A stretch of DNA of 64,000 nucleotides from Enoplolaimus lenunculus (lineage: Eukaryota > Nematoda > Enoplea > Enoplida > Thoracostomopsidae): the NCBI GenBank assembly GCA_030248215.1, contig JASANG010001290.1:123617-187616 (forward strand), given 5' to 3'. Within the stretch, counting starts at the first letter, position 1. Each line of letters begins with the position of its first letter. The position numbers and the translations under genes are program-made. The notes beneath the pieces were generated by a model, which was given only the letters and a program-made list of their open reading frames with translations, was not told the DNA's origin and searched no databases. This document shows, piece by piece, positions 34,148-45,586 of this stretch.

Positions 34148-34588
34148 ATAAAGGCATTTTATTCCTCGTTTCGGCATATTTACAGATTTCCTAGAAAATA
34201 AGCTTTTCTGTTTAAATTCCCAGTTATATTTTCTCTCATATGTTGCCCAATGCTCACTATTTTAATTATAACGCATAATTAACTTCACAAATTCTAAACC
34301 AACACAGCAGAACTGGCTTTAATGTACCAAGAGTTTAATTATCTAAGAATTATCTCATGTAAATATATGTCAGATGGGATTAACTTCTTATTTTTACAAA
34401 TAATTACTTTTGCAGAGTATACCGAAAAGCTTAAATTTCAATTTAACGATGTTTTGTACCAAATGAAACAGTTTTGGGTGTACAGTTCTCAGTAAACATC
34501 GACAGTCAGTTCAATTTTGGTCTTAAAAATTATCTCATTTATTCTATAGAGTACTGTTCGAAATATAAACCTGTTTTTCTAGTTTAAA

Positions 34589-34752
34589 TAGGCCAGTAGC
34601 CAGCTCCCCATACTAGCGGGGAGGCTAAAAAATTTTCAGAACGGGAATACAATGGTTTTCGTTAAACTACGAGGAAGGTTGAATATTTGTAGGGATACAC
34701 AAGTTTTTGCAGGGGGAGGCTGAGTCTCCGCTTACCCCTTGGCTACAGGCCC
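34589..34752. repeat. hAT-like MITE (family K)
   Basis: GGCCAGTAGCCAGCTCCCC and GGGGGAGGCTGAGTCTCCGC/TTGGCTACAGGCC form inverted ends. The interior is non-coding. Confidence 0.5.
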
Positions 34753-35252
34753 GACTTCATGTGGCTGGTTTGAAGCAGTTGGGTACCCCATAAATGTGCG
34801 AAATTTGAAGTCCACAACGAATTGGTTTAAAAGTTACATAAAGTATGATCAACTCTTAAACTATTCAAAGCTCATTGTTAGCTACACACACTTGAGAATA
34901 CTGTCCCATAGTCTCAAATGTATTTAACAACGGCGGAGGTACGGAATATGGACCCCTCTGGGAATTTAATAAAAAATAGTTCAAGGTTTTCAACCTTACT
35001 AAACCTTTGCAATTGTTGAACACAAATTTAGTACAGTACTAAAGCAAATCATATGCGAAGAATGTGCTAAATTTTGATTCTTAGCAGTCACTAGTTTGGA
35101 AGTTACATCACTAACTGCAGGTGATAAGTTCTATACACATTTGAGAATACAGTTCACGGTACCAGGTTGCGGACTGCAAAATAGATTGCAACGAGCTGGC
35201 GTTGTATGGTTTCATTTTTATACGACTGTCCTGTTTGGTCCGAAGGGTTGTT

Positions 35253-35455
35253 GGCCAATGTAAAGAACAGGGACGGAACAGTATTATAAGCATATTCCTA
35301 AGCCTAAGCATAAGCCTAAGCGTAAACGTATGACTGAGCATATTCCTAATCCTAAGCCTAAACCTGAACCAAGCAAAAATATCAGTCTAAAGCTTAAGCT
35401 TACTCTTTTCTAGTCTCGCAGAATAATGTTCCGCCCCTGATTTTTACACGGGACG
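35253..35455 (-). repeat. TTAGGC-core MITE, family A, inverted
   Basis: Left end GGCCAATGTAAAGAACAGGG, right end CGCCCCTGATTTTTACACGG, interior CCTAAGCCTAAGC runs. Confidence 0.85.
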
Positions 35456-36353
35456 CATTGTTGCATGGCAGTTTTAATCGAAACGTTTCGCCGTTTCTTT
35501 ATTTAGTTTCAAATTACAAATGTGAAATCTGTCGTTTTGCTTAAATATTCATTGTTATTAACAACATATTCATGTTTTTTGCATAATTTTTCTTTTATTG
35601 GTTATTGATTCGGGATAATATCGTTTTAGTATAACCCCAGAGATACAAATAGAATATGGTTCAAGTTGGTAGGTTTCCGTGGTCTAATACGGATACAAAA
35701 CACGATTCTATCATCGAGCAGAAACAAAGGCGGCAGACTTCTGTTGCAAGAGTACACACATTAATATATTGTATCGTTTCTCGTTATTACTTATGCGCGC
35801 AATATTAAATTAAGCTTAATCCTAACCCTAAGCATAATCCCCAGTGTAAAGATATATAAGTGTATAACCAATTATTACTGTTTAAAAGTGAAGGAAAGTA
35901 TTGGGTTAACATTCTTGCACCTTCAAATGATGGACTAAAATGGCAGCAACAATAAATTTCGGCCCATTTTAATTCTAGGGCCTGTCCGCGATGAAACAGG
36001 GCGCGTGGAGAGTTATCGACTGAAAAGCTTAGGTTTAGGCTTAGGCTTAGAATTAAGGTTTAAAATTTAGTGCGCAAGTAATTATAGTTTATATTCGCCA
36101 TAATTTTCGATTTGTTTCGGAATGTGTTTCGTTTTATAAGAATAGCTTATAGCATTGTTCATCTTCTAATTATAAGCTTACAAAAATTAGATTTAATTGA
36201 ACCAATGCTGAATACTATTGCACAGGTAACGTAGGAATAGTTAGCAAGGTTTCGAACTTAAAGCATGGATACTTAAAGATTACCATATCAGCTCATATCA
36301 GCTTGTAAGAAGGGTGGCTTAATTTTTAAAAAATACTGCGCTACAATGCAAAT

Positions 36354-36750
36354 TACTGTAGCGACCCGAGTATGAGGTGGACTGATATTTATTTGGCCTC
36401 TCCAGAGGGTACCCTCCTTTTTACTCGGTTACGGACTGCTATTTATTTTTAGCCCACGCTCCGCCATTCTTCGTTACTGATATATATCCGGTACTGCTAC
36501 AATCCGTTGACTTAAACGTTTATTTGTCTTGCGTCTATACGCCTTAAAGATTCGAACTCAATTTTATTTGGTCCTGGAGTCATTTATGCACTACAATTAG
36601 AAAGAACTGACGTTCTTGGACTCTAATTAGGATTTAGGGACTCTATCCGCTTACGGACTCTTATTAGGGATACGGACTCTTATTGATTCGGAGTCAAAAT
36701 GGGGACGTCCTCTTATTACCGCACACCCTATTATTCGAGTCACTACGGTA
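36354..36750 (+). repeat. Family C MITE, best-preserved copy
   Basis: Ends CTGTAGCGACCCGAGTATGA and TTCGAGTCACTACGGTA are inverted. Internal ACTCTTATTAGGGATACGGA and CTCTCCAGAGGGTACCCTCC blocks are shared with 19474-19890 and 60829-61229. Confidence 0.85.
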
Positions 36751-39242
36751 TGGCTTTTCACAGCTGAAACAGTAAATAATCGTACGTTCAGTACAACGGA
36801 GACAAATAAGTTGAAAATTAAATTATTAATATTCTGTCAAATCACGGACGTTTTTACGGTGTCCAGGTTCAAAAATTTATAAAACATATTTTTGCTCTGT
36901 ATGGATGCTCGTAAATCCTTTTTTGTACTTAATGTTTTACTTTCTCAAAGTGACGTGTTTTTACTATTTTAAGCCCGTTGTGAATGATCGTTTTTCAAGA
37001 AAACTTAAAATCTTTAACCTTGAGTTCTACCCTACTATCGTTTTTCAGCAATCTTGGCAGGAGTAAAGTCTTGCTCAAATGGCCCGGCTTTGAGTCAAGG
37101 CGAAGAAAAAATATGATGCAAGACGCTGTATGAAATAGTTCTTAAAATTACACCGTGAAACAGTTAAAATAAAAATTTTGACCAGAAAAACGTAGCTTTT
37201 TGAATTGATTTTTTAACGATTTATTTATTAACGTCAGGTAATTATGCTGAAGCAAACTTTAGAGGACAAATTTTGTTGGAAACACGAAAATGTCATTAGG
37301 ATATAAAATGTTGTTCAACGTGAAGGATATCCACACGCACGCTTTGTTGTATCAACGAATATAATATACATTGGCAATTTACTTTATCTTAGTACTCGCT
37401 AGACACAGACTTATGTTCTGTTAATTTTAAGTATACCTTTTCGGTAAATATTGTAATTTAAGTTTTAACTTTGCCTTGCGTTGAGTAGTAAACATTTCTA
37501 AATGTACACAAATTTGGCTTAAATTTTATTTTAAAATGTTGACCTGAATTTGAATTTTTTGGCGTTTGTTTATTCAGTTTTGCTGAACATGTTCGAACTC
37601 AGTTCATGCTTTAGGTTCAGATTCGAATTTGCCTCTTGCTTCAGATTAGGCTTAGGCTTAGGCTTTAATGTTTGCTTTTAACAAAAATACCGTTGTAATA
37701 ATATGCGGAAACAATATGACGTATACCGTTCGTCGCTTTACTGTGTCATATGGGCTCTAAATAGGTACACACAGATGGAATTTTTGCTATGAAATCCGTA
37801 ACAGTAGTATAAGCATATCTCTAAGTCAAAGCAATGCTGTAAGCATCAATATATTAAGTGTAAAGCTTATATCGACGACTTGGCCTATAAAGACTAAGCC
37901 TAAGCAAAAAATTGGCCTAAAGTTTAAGATTTCTCTGTTACAGTACTGAAAAAACGCAACGCAATCTTGCCATAGTGGAACAGTAATAAATGATTAACTT
38001 TTCAAATTTCAACAAATGCAGACATCCGTTAAGACATTTTTTAAAAAAGGTTTCTTCAAAATTTTCGTTTCAAACTTTGCGTATTGGCGCTGTTTCCCGT
38101 GAACTTCCACCACTGAGATAAACTGATTCTAAACCAGAAACCTTATAGAGCTCAAGGGAATTGCCAGTTGTGGACGTTTAAACATTAAAATGTTTTGTGA
38201 TTTTTTTCGATTTTGCCAGATTTGTAACTACCAACATACCATCAAGTTTATCTAAAAACTTTTCTTCTTCAAAAGAAGCTAAGAAATACACATAGGGGAA
38301 GATGTAGTGTTGCTATAAAAAGCACTATACGTGCATCATATTGCAGCGAGAACTTGCAATTGCAATTTGACGCACGCACACGTTTGCAAACTGAACTAAA
38401 GAACTTGCAACGATAACTATTACGAACGAGTTGCTACCGAGAATGATGTGTGAACTTTCCAGCGCTCAATAACCTTAAACCAGGGTGTAAAAAAGTAAAA
38501 ATAACGGACGGACAATAATGAGATGTAAATGATGTAAGCCGAAAACAAATATTTAAGGATACAAGTTCAGAGAAGTTTCATTTTTACAAAACATACCTTC
38601 ATAGTGCCAATATTCATAGCGCTATCTAAAATTTTATGCAAAACACTTCGGATGTAGTTGAAATTGTTTTAAGATTTTGGACGAATTCGGTACATTTTGT
38701 TGTCTTACAGGTTACTTAGATCATATAATATGTCGACGTCGAATCAACAAGGATAAAACGTGTTCCGGATAGGCCCAGCAATAACGTAAACCCCACAAGC
38801 TGTGAAATACTTTTATAATTATACAATTTTGTTTCTCCTATTATTGGGCATTAAGAATTGAATGTAAGCAAAGTATAATCTTTATTTTAGCAGATGTTAT
38901 AACTATTTATCCATAAACTAAAGAGCGGCTCATGGCATAATGTTTTTTGTCGGAAATATTTCAATAAAAACACTTAATTAATAGCCAAAAGTACAGCTAA
39001 TTACTCGTTTTATTAATTATAATGTTTATTGCTTTGTTTTTAGCAAAGTGTATTGGATAACATTTATAAACGTTAAAAAATAGTGGTCTAATGACAATTG
39101 AAGAGGCTTCCAAGCGAGAAATAAGCGCAGCTAATTTGCGTGTAATTAAAATGAAACCATAAAACACAAAATTAATACAATTAACAACAAACTTGGTAGC
39201 ACAGCTTCTGGGAACAAGTTAATCACAGCTAGCGCGCACTAT
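36751..39242. other. Intergenic, repeat fragments
   Basis: Short TTAGGC remnants at about 37645-37665 and 37820-37930, and a family D remnant at about 38325-38420. No supported exon. Confidence 0.5.
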
Positions 39243-39912
39243 TTAACCCTTTTACTCATAGAGTATACTATGAACAACCCTATAACGATAATATACGAGC
39301 AATATAGACACTGACAGTAGTGTTTAAAAATTCTAACATATATGCGCAGTGCAAAATCTGCACAAGACGTGAGAGTCCCCTCGGGCTCGAGCATCAAGCT
39401 CCTATAGCTCAGTAGTCATGGGTCGTCTACGGTATAATGCGTGCGCTAATGTAAGAATTTGTCCTGGCCTGTGTAAGGCCCGACGTCGTTTTAACACACT
39501 CTATTCCGAGACCACTATAAAGTCCGGTAGTCCCTAACGAGGACGTAAAGACATATTGCACCGTGTTCATATAGCATCGCAAACATACATAACAACAACA
39601 CAAACACATATATACACTTATTTATTTTTCTTAATTTTTTGCCTTTTGTCCTGACTCCCTTCGGACAGTGTCGGGACAATTAACAGTGTCTACGTACCGC
39701 ATAAAATTGTACGTACACCCTAGTTGCAGCTTCAATTTGTGCACAGATCCCTACCGAGTGGTTGGACAATTTCTTACATTAGTGCGCGCATTTTAACGTG
39801 GATGACCCATCACCGAAAACGCCTCCCACTCAACAGACTGGGGATCAAATCTTACCTTGAAATTACATCTCGTATGAAATTAAAAATATTCATGCAAGAA
39901 AGTGTTAATGGA
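39243..39912 (+). repeat. tRNA-like element split by a family J insertion
   Basis: The tRNA-like element (as at 15503-15776) runs 39243-39419 and resumes at 39809-39912. The 389-bp insert (39420-39808) has inverted ends of about 37 bp: GGGTCGTCTACGGTATAATG and CATTTTAACGTGGATGACCC. The break falls inside the A-box region, so this copy cannot be transcribed from its own internal promoter. An AT repeated at both edges may be the target duplication. Confidence 0.85.
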
Positions 39913-40247
39913 AAAATTCCCAGTTTAGTATGTTTCATTGAAACCGGTGCTAAATTAAACTTAGTTCAAATGAACAATCAAATAACGAAACCGAAACGGA
40001 AAACGGATAAAGTATAAAAGTTTCAAAAATGTTTTATTTTTCTGCGCACACAATGGAAACGTGCATAAATTCACTGGTCTTTCAAAAAATTCAATGCAAA
40101 AATGGCATATGCATCGAAATTTTGAAGAATTTGGATGAATTTCGCATTTCATATTTCATTTCGAACAATTGCAGCATATCTGTAACAAAAAATTGCAAGA
40201 TATATCCGTGATTTATAACCAGTAGAAATAACACAAATTCTGTTATT

Positions 40248-40325
40248 CTATAACGGAAATGGAAGCGGAATCGAACACCGAATTTTACTGGAAAAGGAAA
40301 CGGGAACGCATATCCGGTTACACCC
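40248..40325. repeat. Hexamer tract, GGAAAC type (family H)
   Basis: GGAAATGGAAGCGGAATCG and GGAAAAGGAAACGGGAACG are followed by ATCCGGTTACACCCT, which matches the CCGGTTGCACCCTG ends seen at 53860 and, inverted, at 23886. Confidence 0.5.
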
Positions 40326-40435
40326 TTCTAACAGGATGCAACCACTGAAAAATGTTTAGGTTTGCGCTTAATCATTATGAATTTTGAATTATAAACAAAT
40401 TTATCAGACTTTTATTTAGGCACGTTAATATTTGA

Positions 40436-40447
40436 ATCTATATATTG
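40436..40447 (+). promoter_or_regulatory. Possible TATA box of the 40501 peptide gene
   Basis: CTATATATTG lies about 60 nt before the ATG, leaving room for a transcription start about 30 nt downstream and a short 5' leader. Weak evidence in AT-rich DNA. Confidence 0.3.
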
Positions 40448-40500
40448 ATAATTTACTGTAAAAATTGTTTGAACGCTATTAGCTTTATCGAACGCTAAAT

Positions 40501-42139
40501 ATGAGCCAAAAATCAGTATTGTTTATGCTCAGTTTAATAATTGCTGCATTTTTGTTGGATTGTACCGCCGCAGCGAGTACTAAACGAGCTGTAGCGAAAC
40601 GGAACATTTACGACCAAGTAAATAGCGATTTGATTACGCTTACATGGTTTTGGTTTGTTGTTTTAGCGTTTTCCCGCATAAATTTTTTTATCTTATTTGA
40701 GACTTCAAGCTAATTCGAACCTAAATTCCCACGCTCGAGGCGTTAGCGTTACACCATTTGACCAATGAGATCGAAACTCGACGCTCGAAGATAGCAAAAA
40801 GCTAAGTTAAGGGCGTATCGAAAGAATGGGTAATGGGTGGTGATCTCCGACAATCTGAATAAATTTTTGCTGTGCAAAAACACTGCCTTGTCCAGCCATC
40901 ACTTGTTAATTATCAATTGCGCCTAAAATACTCATTATTTCAATCGTTCTCTTCGGCGTCAGCGCCCTGCAATTTCACTTCCTCGGCTCGCCACCGGCCA
41001 TAAGAGAATAAGGCCATTGCGTTCTTTGTTCAGTTTTAAGTGTTTAATTTAAACTGAATTGTGTAATCATTGATAAATATAGGTTTTAGCAAAATATAAT
41101 TTCAAAACAAACAATTTGACTGCACATTTTCGTGATGACATTCGCCGTATTTGTTTTTATTTCAGATTGCTGCAGAACATTACCAAGATTTAATGAAAAG
41201 GGTTAGTTTATACCAGCGTCGAATTGTTTTATTAACCAGTTCAACATAAACTATGAGGATATATATGACGTGCCACGAACAGCTTTTTGTTCTAGTTGGA
41301 AACGGCACGTCTCAAACGACAATTGCTGTTCGGGGCAGCCCAAAGAACACTGCAATGAAAAGTGCATTTGATTGGGGGAATTGTACAGACTAAAGAATTG
41401 CTGGACTGCAAACTGTTTGATTGGTTGTTCAGGCTTGACTGTGTTGGAAGAAGCTGACTTGCATATTAATTATTTGACTTCACCATATTTGCAAACTAAA
41501 AAAACAATGTTTATATAGTATAGAAACAAAACTGTGTGAGCGTGTGTCGTACTGTTTAAACAAATACAATGTTATGTGGGAATGCGGTTTTTATTATATA
41601 CAGGTAAAATCAAACAAAATAATACGCGTTAAAACCAAAGTGGAACCTTAATGTAAAACGAGTTACTCAGAACCATAATATAACGGGCTATAGGACCTAA
41701 GCCTCTCAAGCGACGTTTTAATTTATGGAGGTGAACTCGGAATTTCTGTTGTTTTGATTACCCAATCAAATTGGCCCCAATGTCATCCTTCACCATACAT
41801 AAACCTGGTATAATTCATATTTTGCAAATATGATGAAATCAAATAATTACTGTGAGCTACCCCAAACAGCAATTGTCGTTTGGGGAGTGGTAATTTTCAG
41901 GGGAGTTAATATGCTGTACCTGGATGACGTAAAGTACCACGTTTTTCATATGATGCACACCCCCAAATTACTGTTATTTCACGCAGGCGTACAGCGGTAT
42001 GTTGCATTCAACAATGTTTAAAGTGTTCAATTTTTTTATTTTAATACAGAAAGCAATGAAAGCGTACTCAAAACAAATGTCTGACGATCCATACGGAGAT
42101 ATTATGGCTAATCTATACGGAATCGGTCAAAAGGCTTAG
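40501..42139 (+). CDS. Small secreted peptide precursor, 80 aa, three exons
   Basis: Exon 1 (40501-40617) encodes MSQKSVLFMLSLIIAAFLLD, CTAAA and ASTKRAVAKRNIYDQ: a signal peptide followed by two basic cleavage sites (TKR, AKR). Exon 2 (41166-41201) encodes IAAEHYQDLMKR, again ending in Lys-Arg. Exon 3 (42050-42139) encodes KAMKAYSKQMSDDPYG, DIMANLYGIGQKA and a stop. All borders are GT-AG and all junctions are phase 0. Processing at the dibasic sites would yield NIYDQIAAEHYQDLM and a C-terminal peptide of about 29 residues, the organisation of a neuropeptide-like precursor. It matches the gene at 26778 in exon 1 length (117 nt), phase and the ..[YF]QDL motif. ATTAAA at 42188 is a possible polyadenylation signal. 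No known family recognised. Confidence 0.68.
40700..40780 (-). other. tRNA-like sequence in intron 1
   Basis: On the minus strand TTGGTCAAATGGTG resembles an A box, followed 30-40 nt later by a B-box-like TAGGTTCGAATTAGC. The stems do not pair convincingly, so this is a pseudogene or SINE head rather than a tRNA. Confidence 0.35.
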
Positions 42140-42710
42140 ATTGAAGCTTCGGAAAATGTCGTATTGCTTGTAAACAAACATATGATAATTAAAGTTTTTG
42201 TATTAATGGTAATACTGATGTAAGTAGTAAACTAACCAATAACTGGCATATGATGTAATATTGTGATTGGGTATAATCTGGATCACCCCCGAAACTGGGT
42301 CATAGCGTGTTTTACTGATTTTTGTATCGATGAACAATTTGAATTGTGCTTAAAACGCGTGTTTTTATATTTTATCTCAAAGTGAATGGCACGTTTTTTG
42401 CCGCACGAAAGTTCGGTGTGTCTGTCTGTAATTAACCACCTCTGGTTGATTTTAGAGTTTTCGCTAGACTTGCCTGACTATTTGAACAAAGCAATAAGTA
42501 TTTATACGGTTAGAAAGCACATAATAATGCTTGATGTATAGTGTCAACAGATCTGATATCGGTCGGCACTTCGCTGAGGAAAAAGTTCTTTGTGGTTGAA
42601 CAGAGTATCCCTAGTCTGAATAACTCTTGTCTATAAATGAAGGTAGTGGCGTTTTAAATTGTATGGCCAGGATAAAACAAAGATATCGATTACAGCATCA
42701 TAATAACAGA

Positions 42711-42933
42711 GGCCCATGTAAAAACCAGGGTCGGAACATTTTTCTGTACGACTGCAATAGAGTAAGCTTAAGTTTTAGACTAATTTTTTTATACTTGGCT
42801 TCGGCTTAGGCTTCGGCTTAGGCTTAGGCTTAGACTTAGAAATATGCTCATTTTTTCACTTAGGTTTAGGCAAGGCTTAGGCTTAGGAATAGGCTTATAA
42901 TACTGTTCCGCCTTTGATCTTTACCTTGGCCCA
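42711..42933 (+). repeat. TTAGGC-core MITE, family A
   Basis: Left end GGCCCATGTAAAAACCAGGG, right end CGCCTTTGATCTTTACCTTG. Units mix GGCTTC and GGCTTA. Confidence 0.85.
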
Positions 42934-43577
42934 CAAATTTAAAAATTCCATATTTTTGTGTTGTTGGTTAGTTATAAACTATTTAAGAATCAGCCCGCAT
43001 GAATTCATTAATAATGTTATAACAATTTCAACTGCATCAGCTTTACATTGGCGATAACAGTTTTAGCTCTACACATATTTCGCCATAGATCTTCCAATTT
43101 GGAGACAAGGATTTTTAGTAATGGCTCTAGCTTTGCATGATCTTCTTAGGTGTTGATCTGTTTGCTGATTTTTAGATAGGATCCGGTAAAAATCACAATA
43201 GCGCTGAAGCAAGATTTTTTATGACAAACTAATTATAAATTATCTTGACATGGGCAATATATTGGGAGTTACGCTTTGTGGAAGATAACGAAAACGTTTT
43301 TGTGGCACGTACGCATAATTCAGAGTTGTGGACCGGACAAACGTAACAGAAATTAGCAGTTTTTCCGAGAGAATGGATAAAACAGAACCACTCTTTTGCT
43401 CAAATATTAAATTTAGTAAATCATTTGCATAATTGCAACAAAACGTACGCGAAAAACTTTATAAATTCGATGTTCAATGAACAAAACAAGGTCATTAAAC
43501 TATGTTAGCGATACAGCGAGTTATACTCAAAAGATAGCCTAAAGTCTGCAACTAAGGTTTTGTAGGACTCCATAAGT
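42934..43577. other. Intergenic, nothing recognised
   Basis: AT-rich sequence between the family A element and the polyadenylation site of the DB-module gene. Confidence 0.5.
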
Positions 43578-43583
43578 TTTTAT
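43578..43583 (-). terminator. Polyadenylation signal AATAAA of the DB-module gene
   Basis: Minus-strand AATAAA about 95 nt beyond the stop codon at 43677. Confidence 0.5.
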
Positions 43584-43676
43584 TGCAACAAAAGTTTACT
43601 CGAAACAAACAATCCATTCAACACAACACAATGTACAGAAACCACAAACACAAACTGTTGTACTATAGCTGCAATG

Positions 43677-45428
43677 CTAAATTCCCCTTTGACCAGTTAA
43701 ACCGCCTATTAACGAGTTCAATACGCCTTGAAATCGTCCGGTTCGTGCCAAAATATCCGGTTGATAAGGTTGCTGTTTTGGTAAAATAAACACATTTGCT
43801 GCGGACTGTTTCGGTCGCACGTTTGGAAATATTTTCTCGATTAGTGACACTTTAGAATCAGCTGCAACCGCGTCATTGCTGACTGGTGATGCTAATTGTG
43901 GTATGAACGCAAAATTGCTGCGTGTGCCTAACGCCCCCACTCGGCTGGGTTCGTCGTTTTGACGCGACGGTTGGCGGCGAATATCGCCCTTAAGTGCGTT
44001 TGGCAACTTTAAACCGCTTTCCGAAATCAACGGCTCTAATCCTCGCAGAATACCGACCAGCACTTGGTTTCCATTTCTTCCTTCTGCAGGATTGACCGCT
44101 TTACTCGACGCGGCACCGAGAAAACTGGCTAGTCCAGATCCAGCATCGTTCGCCAGAAAAGATTGTTGACCACCGCCCAGTAGTTGACCTCCTCCAAACA
44201 AGCCGTTCAACGCTTTCCGTGCTGGACCAGACTGCGCAGCTAATCCAGTGGTGGCTTGGATTAAGCCACTTAAGCTTGTAACGCCAGCTTGACTTAGTTG
44301 AGTTTCGTCGCTAACTCGAGTTTTACGCTCAAGTCCAGTAGCAGATGCTTCGTCAGCAGCGGTTTCACCAACCTCTACGTCCACATCTGCCGAACCTGTT
44401 CGTCGTTGAATAGCGTTGAGTAGCGGCTTTTGATTGATAATAAAATTCCAAATATCTTCAGGCCCAACGCGTGGTCCAGGCGGATTATCGAGACCAACAC
44501 GATTGCATTGAGTGATTGTATCGTAGTATTCAAAACACATTAACATTTCACGTGATACAACTACTGGAACGTTCGGTGTACAGAATATTCGGCATTGATC
44601 CGGAAGACTGGCGCAGCAGCGTCGATTATCACGGTTGTTGTTCGAGCACTGGCTCATGCGAAGAAAATAGTCACTCGAATCACATTTGTCGTTGAATTTC
44701 GACAACAACTAAAATTACCAAGCTAAATAAACAATTGACTGGATTGCAGAAACATGACTTATGTTAAATTTAACTTATTGCAGGAACATTTAACTGTTAT
44801 TTTAATTAAACAAAAAGTGGCTTAAGTGTGATTCGATCACATATCGCAAGTTTACTTAAGTTTTATTTTCAATTAGTGTTTACAAGGTATTTTAAGCGCA
44901 GACAGACAAAGATATTTGGAATTTATACTATATCCTAGTTTGAACGGGTTGGTTACTCTACGATGACTTTGCCGTCCCGTCGAGCTCTGTGGCGTACGGA
45001 TTTCTTTTGTTCGAAAACCTCTCGCCGAAATGAAAGATAATTTTAAGATAACTTAATACATTTCAAAAATGGTTTCTTTGATTTCAAATTAATTTTACAC
45101 TGAAAATGCCATTGCAACTGTTGCGTATTAAACATAAAACACCGGATTCATATCAAAATCAAATGTAAATTCCATAATAACAATCAGTCACGTTTTCGAT
45201 GCGTGGCTGGCTATTGATAAAATGAAACGCAAAACCCTGAGAAGGTATTAACTATCACGCATTTTATTGTTGAAGTAGCGTTAATCATCACAACAAATTA
45301 AAAAAATTTACCTGGTTGAGTTGAATATCATAGTTACACAGGCCAGATTCTGCACAACCTGGCGCAATGCTTTGACAACATCGATCAAAATTTTCGTTCG
45401 CTTCTGCATCCGTTATTGGTGCAGGAGT
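43677..45428 (-). CDS. DB-module (12-Cys) extracellular protein, missing first exon
   Basis: Two exons are clear: 45428-45312 (39 codons, TTTCAG acceptor, CAG/GTAAAT donor) and 44708-43677 (343 codons to the stop), joined in phase 0. They build one DB module with 12 cysteines. The first CC pair is in NFDRCCQSIAPGC, then ESGLCNYDI, KFNDKC, MSQC, a second CC pair in NRRCCASLPDQC, IFCTP, MCFEYYDTITQC and a PPGPRVGP tail. DB modules are known mainly from nematodes and occur in secreted proteins of unknown function. The remaining 240 residues are low in Cys and rich in Ala, Gly, Ser and Gln, with a GGQLLGGGQQ segment, and look disordered. The exon with ATG and signal peptide must lie above 45428 and was not found. 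Confidence 0.82.
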
Positions 45429-45586
45429 CTGAAACAATATAAAAAATTTAACTTGAATAAATCACACGGTACCGCGCGGCACATAAGAGTATCGTGCGAG
45501 CCTTGGCGGAATCATTATCAATACACTGAAACGCAAGAGTGAATCTCAGTTTCAGTTCAAAACAAACTACCATTGCTTTTCTCCTC

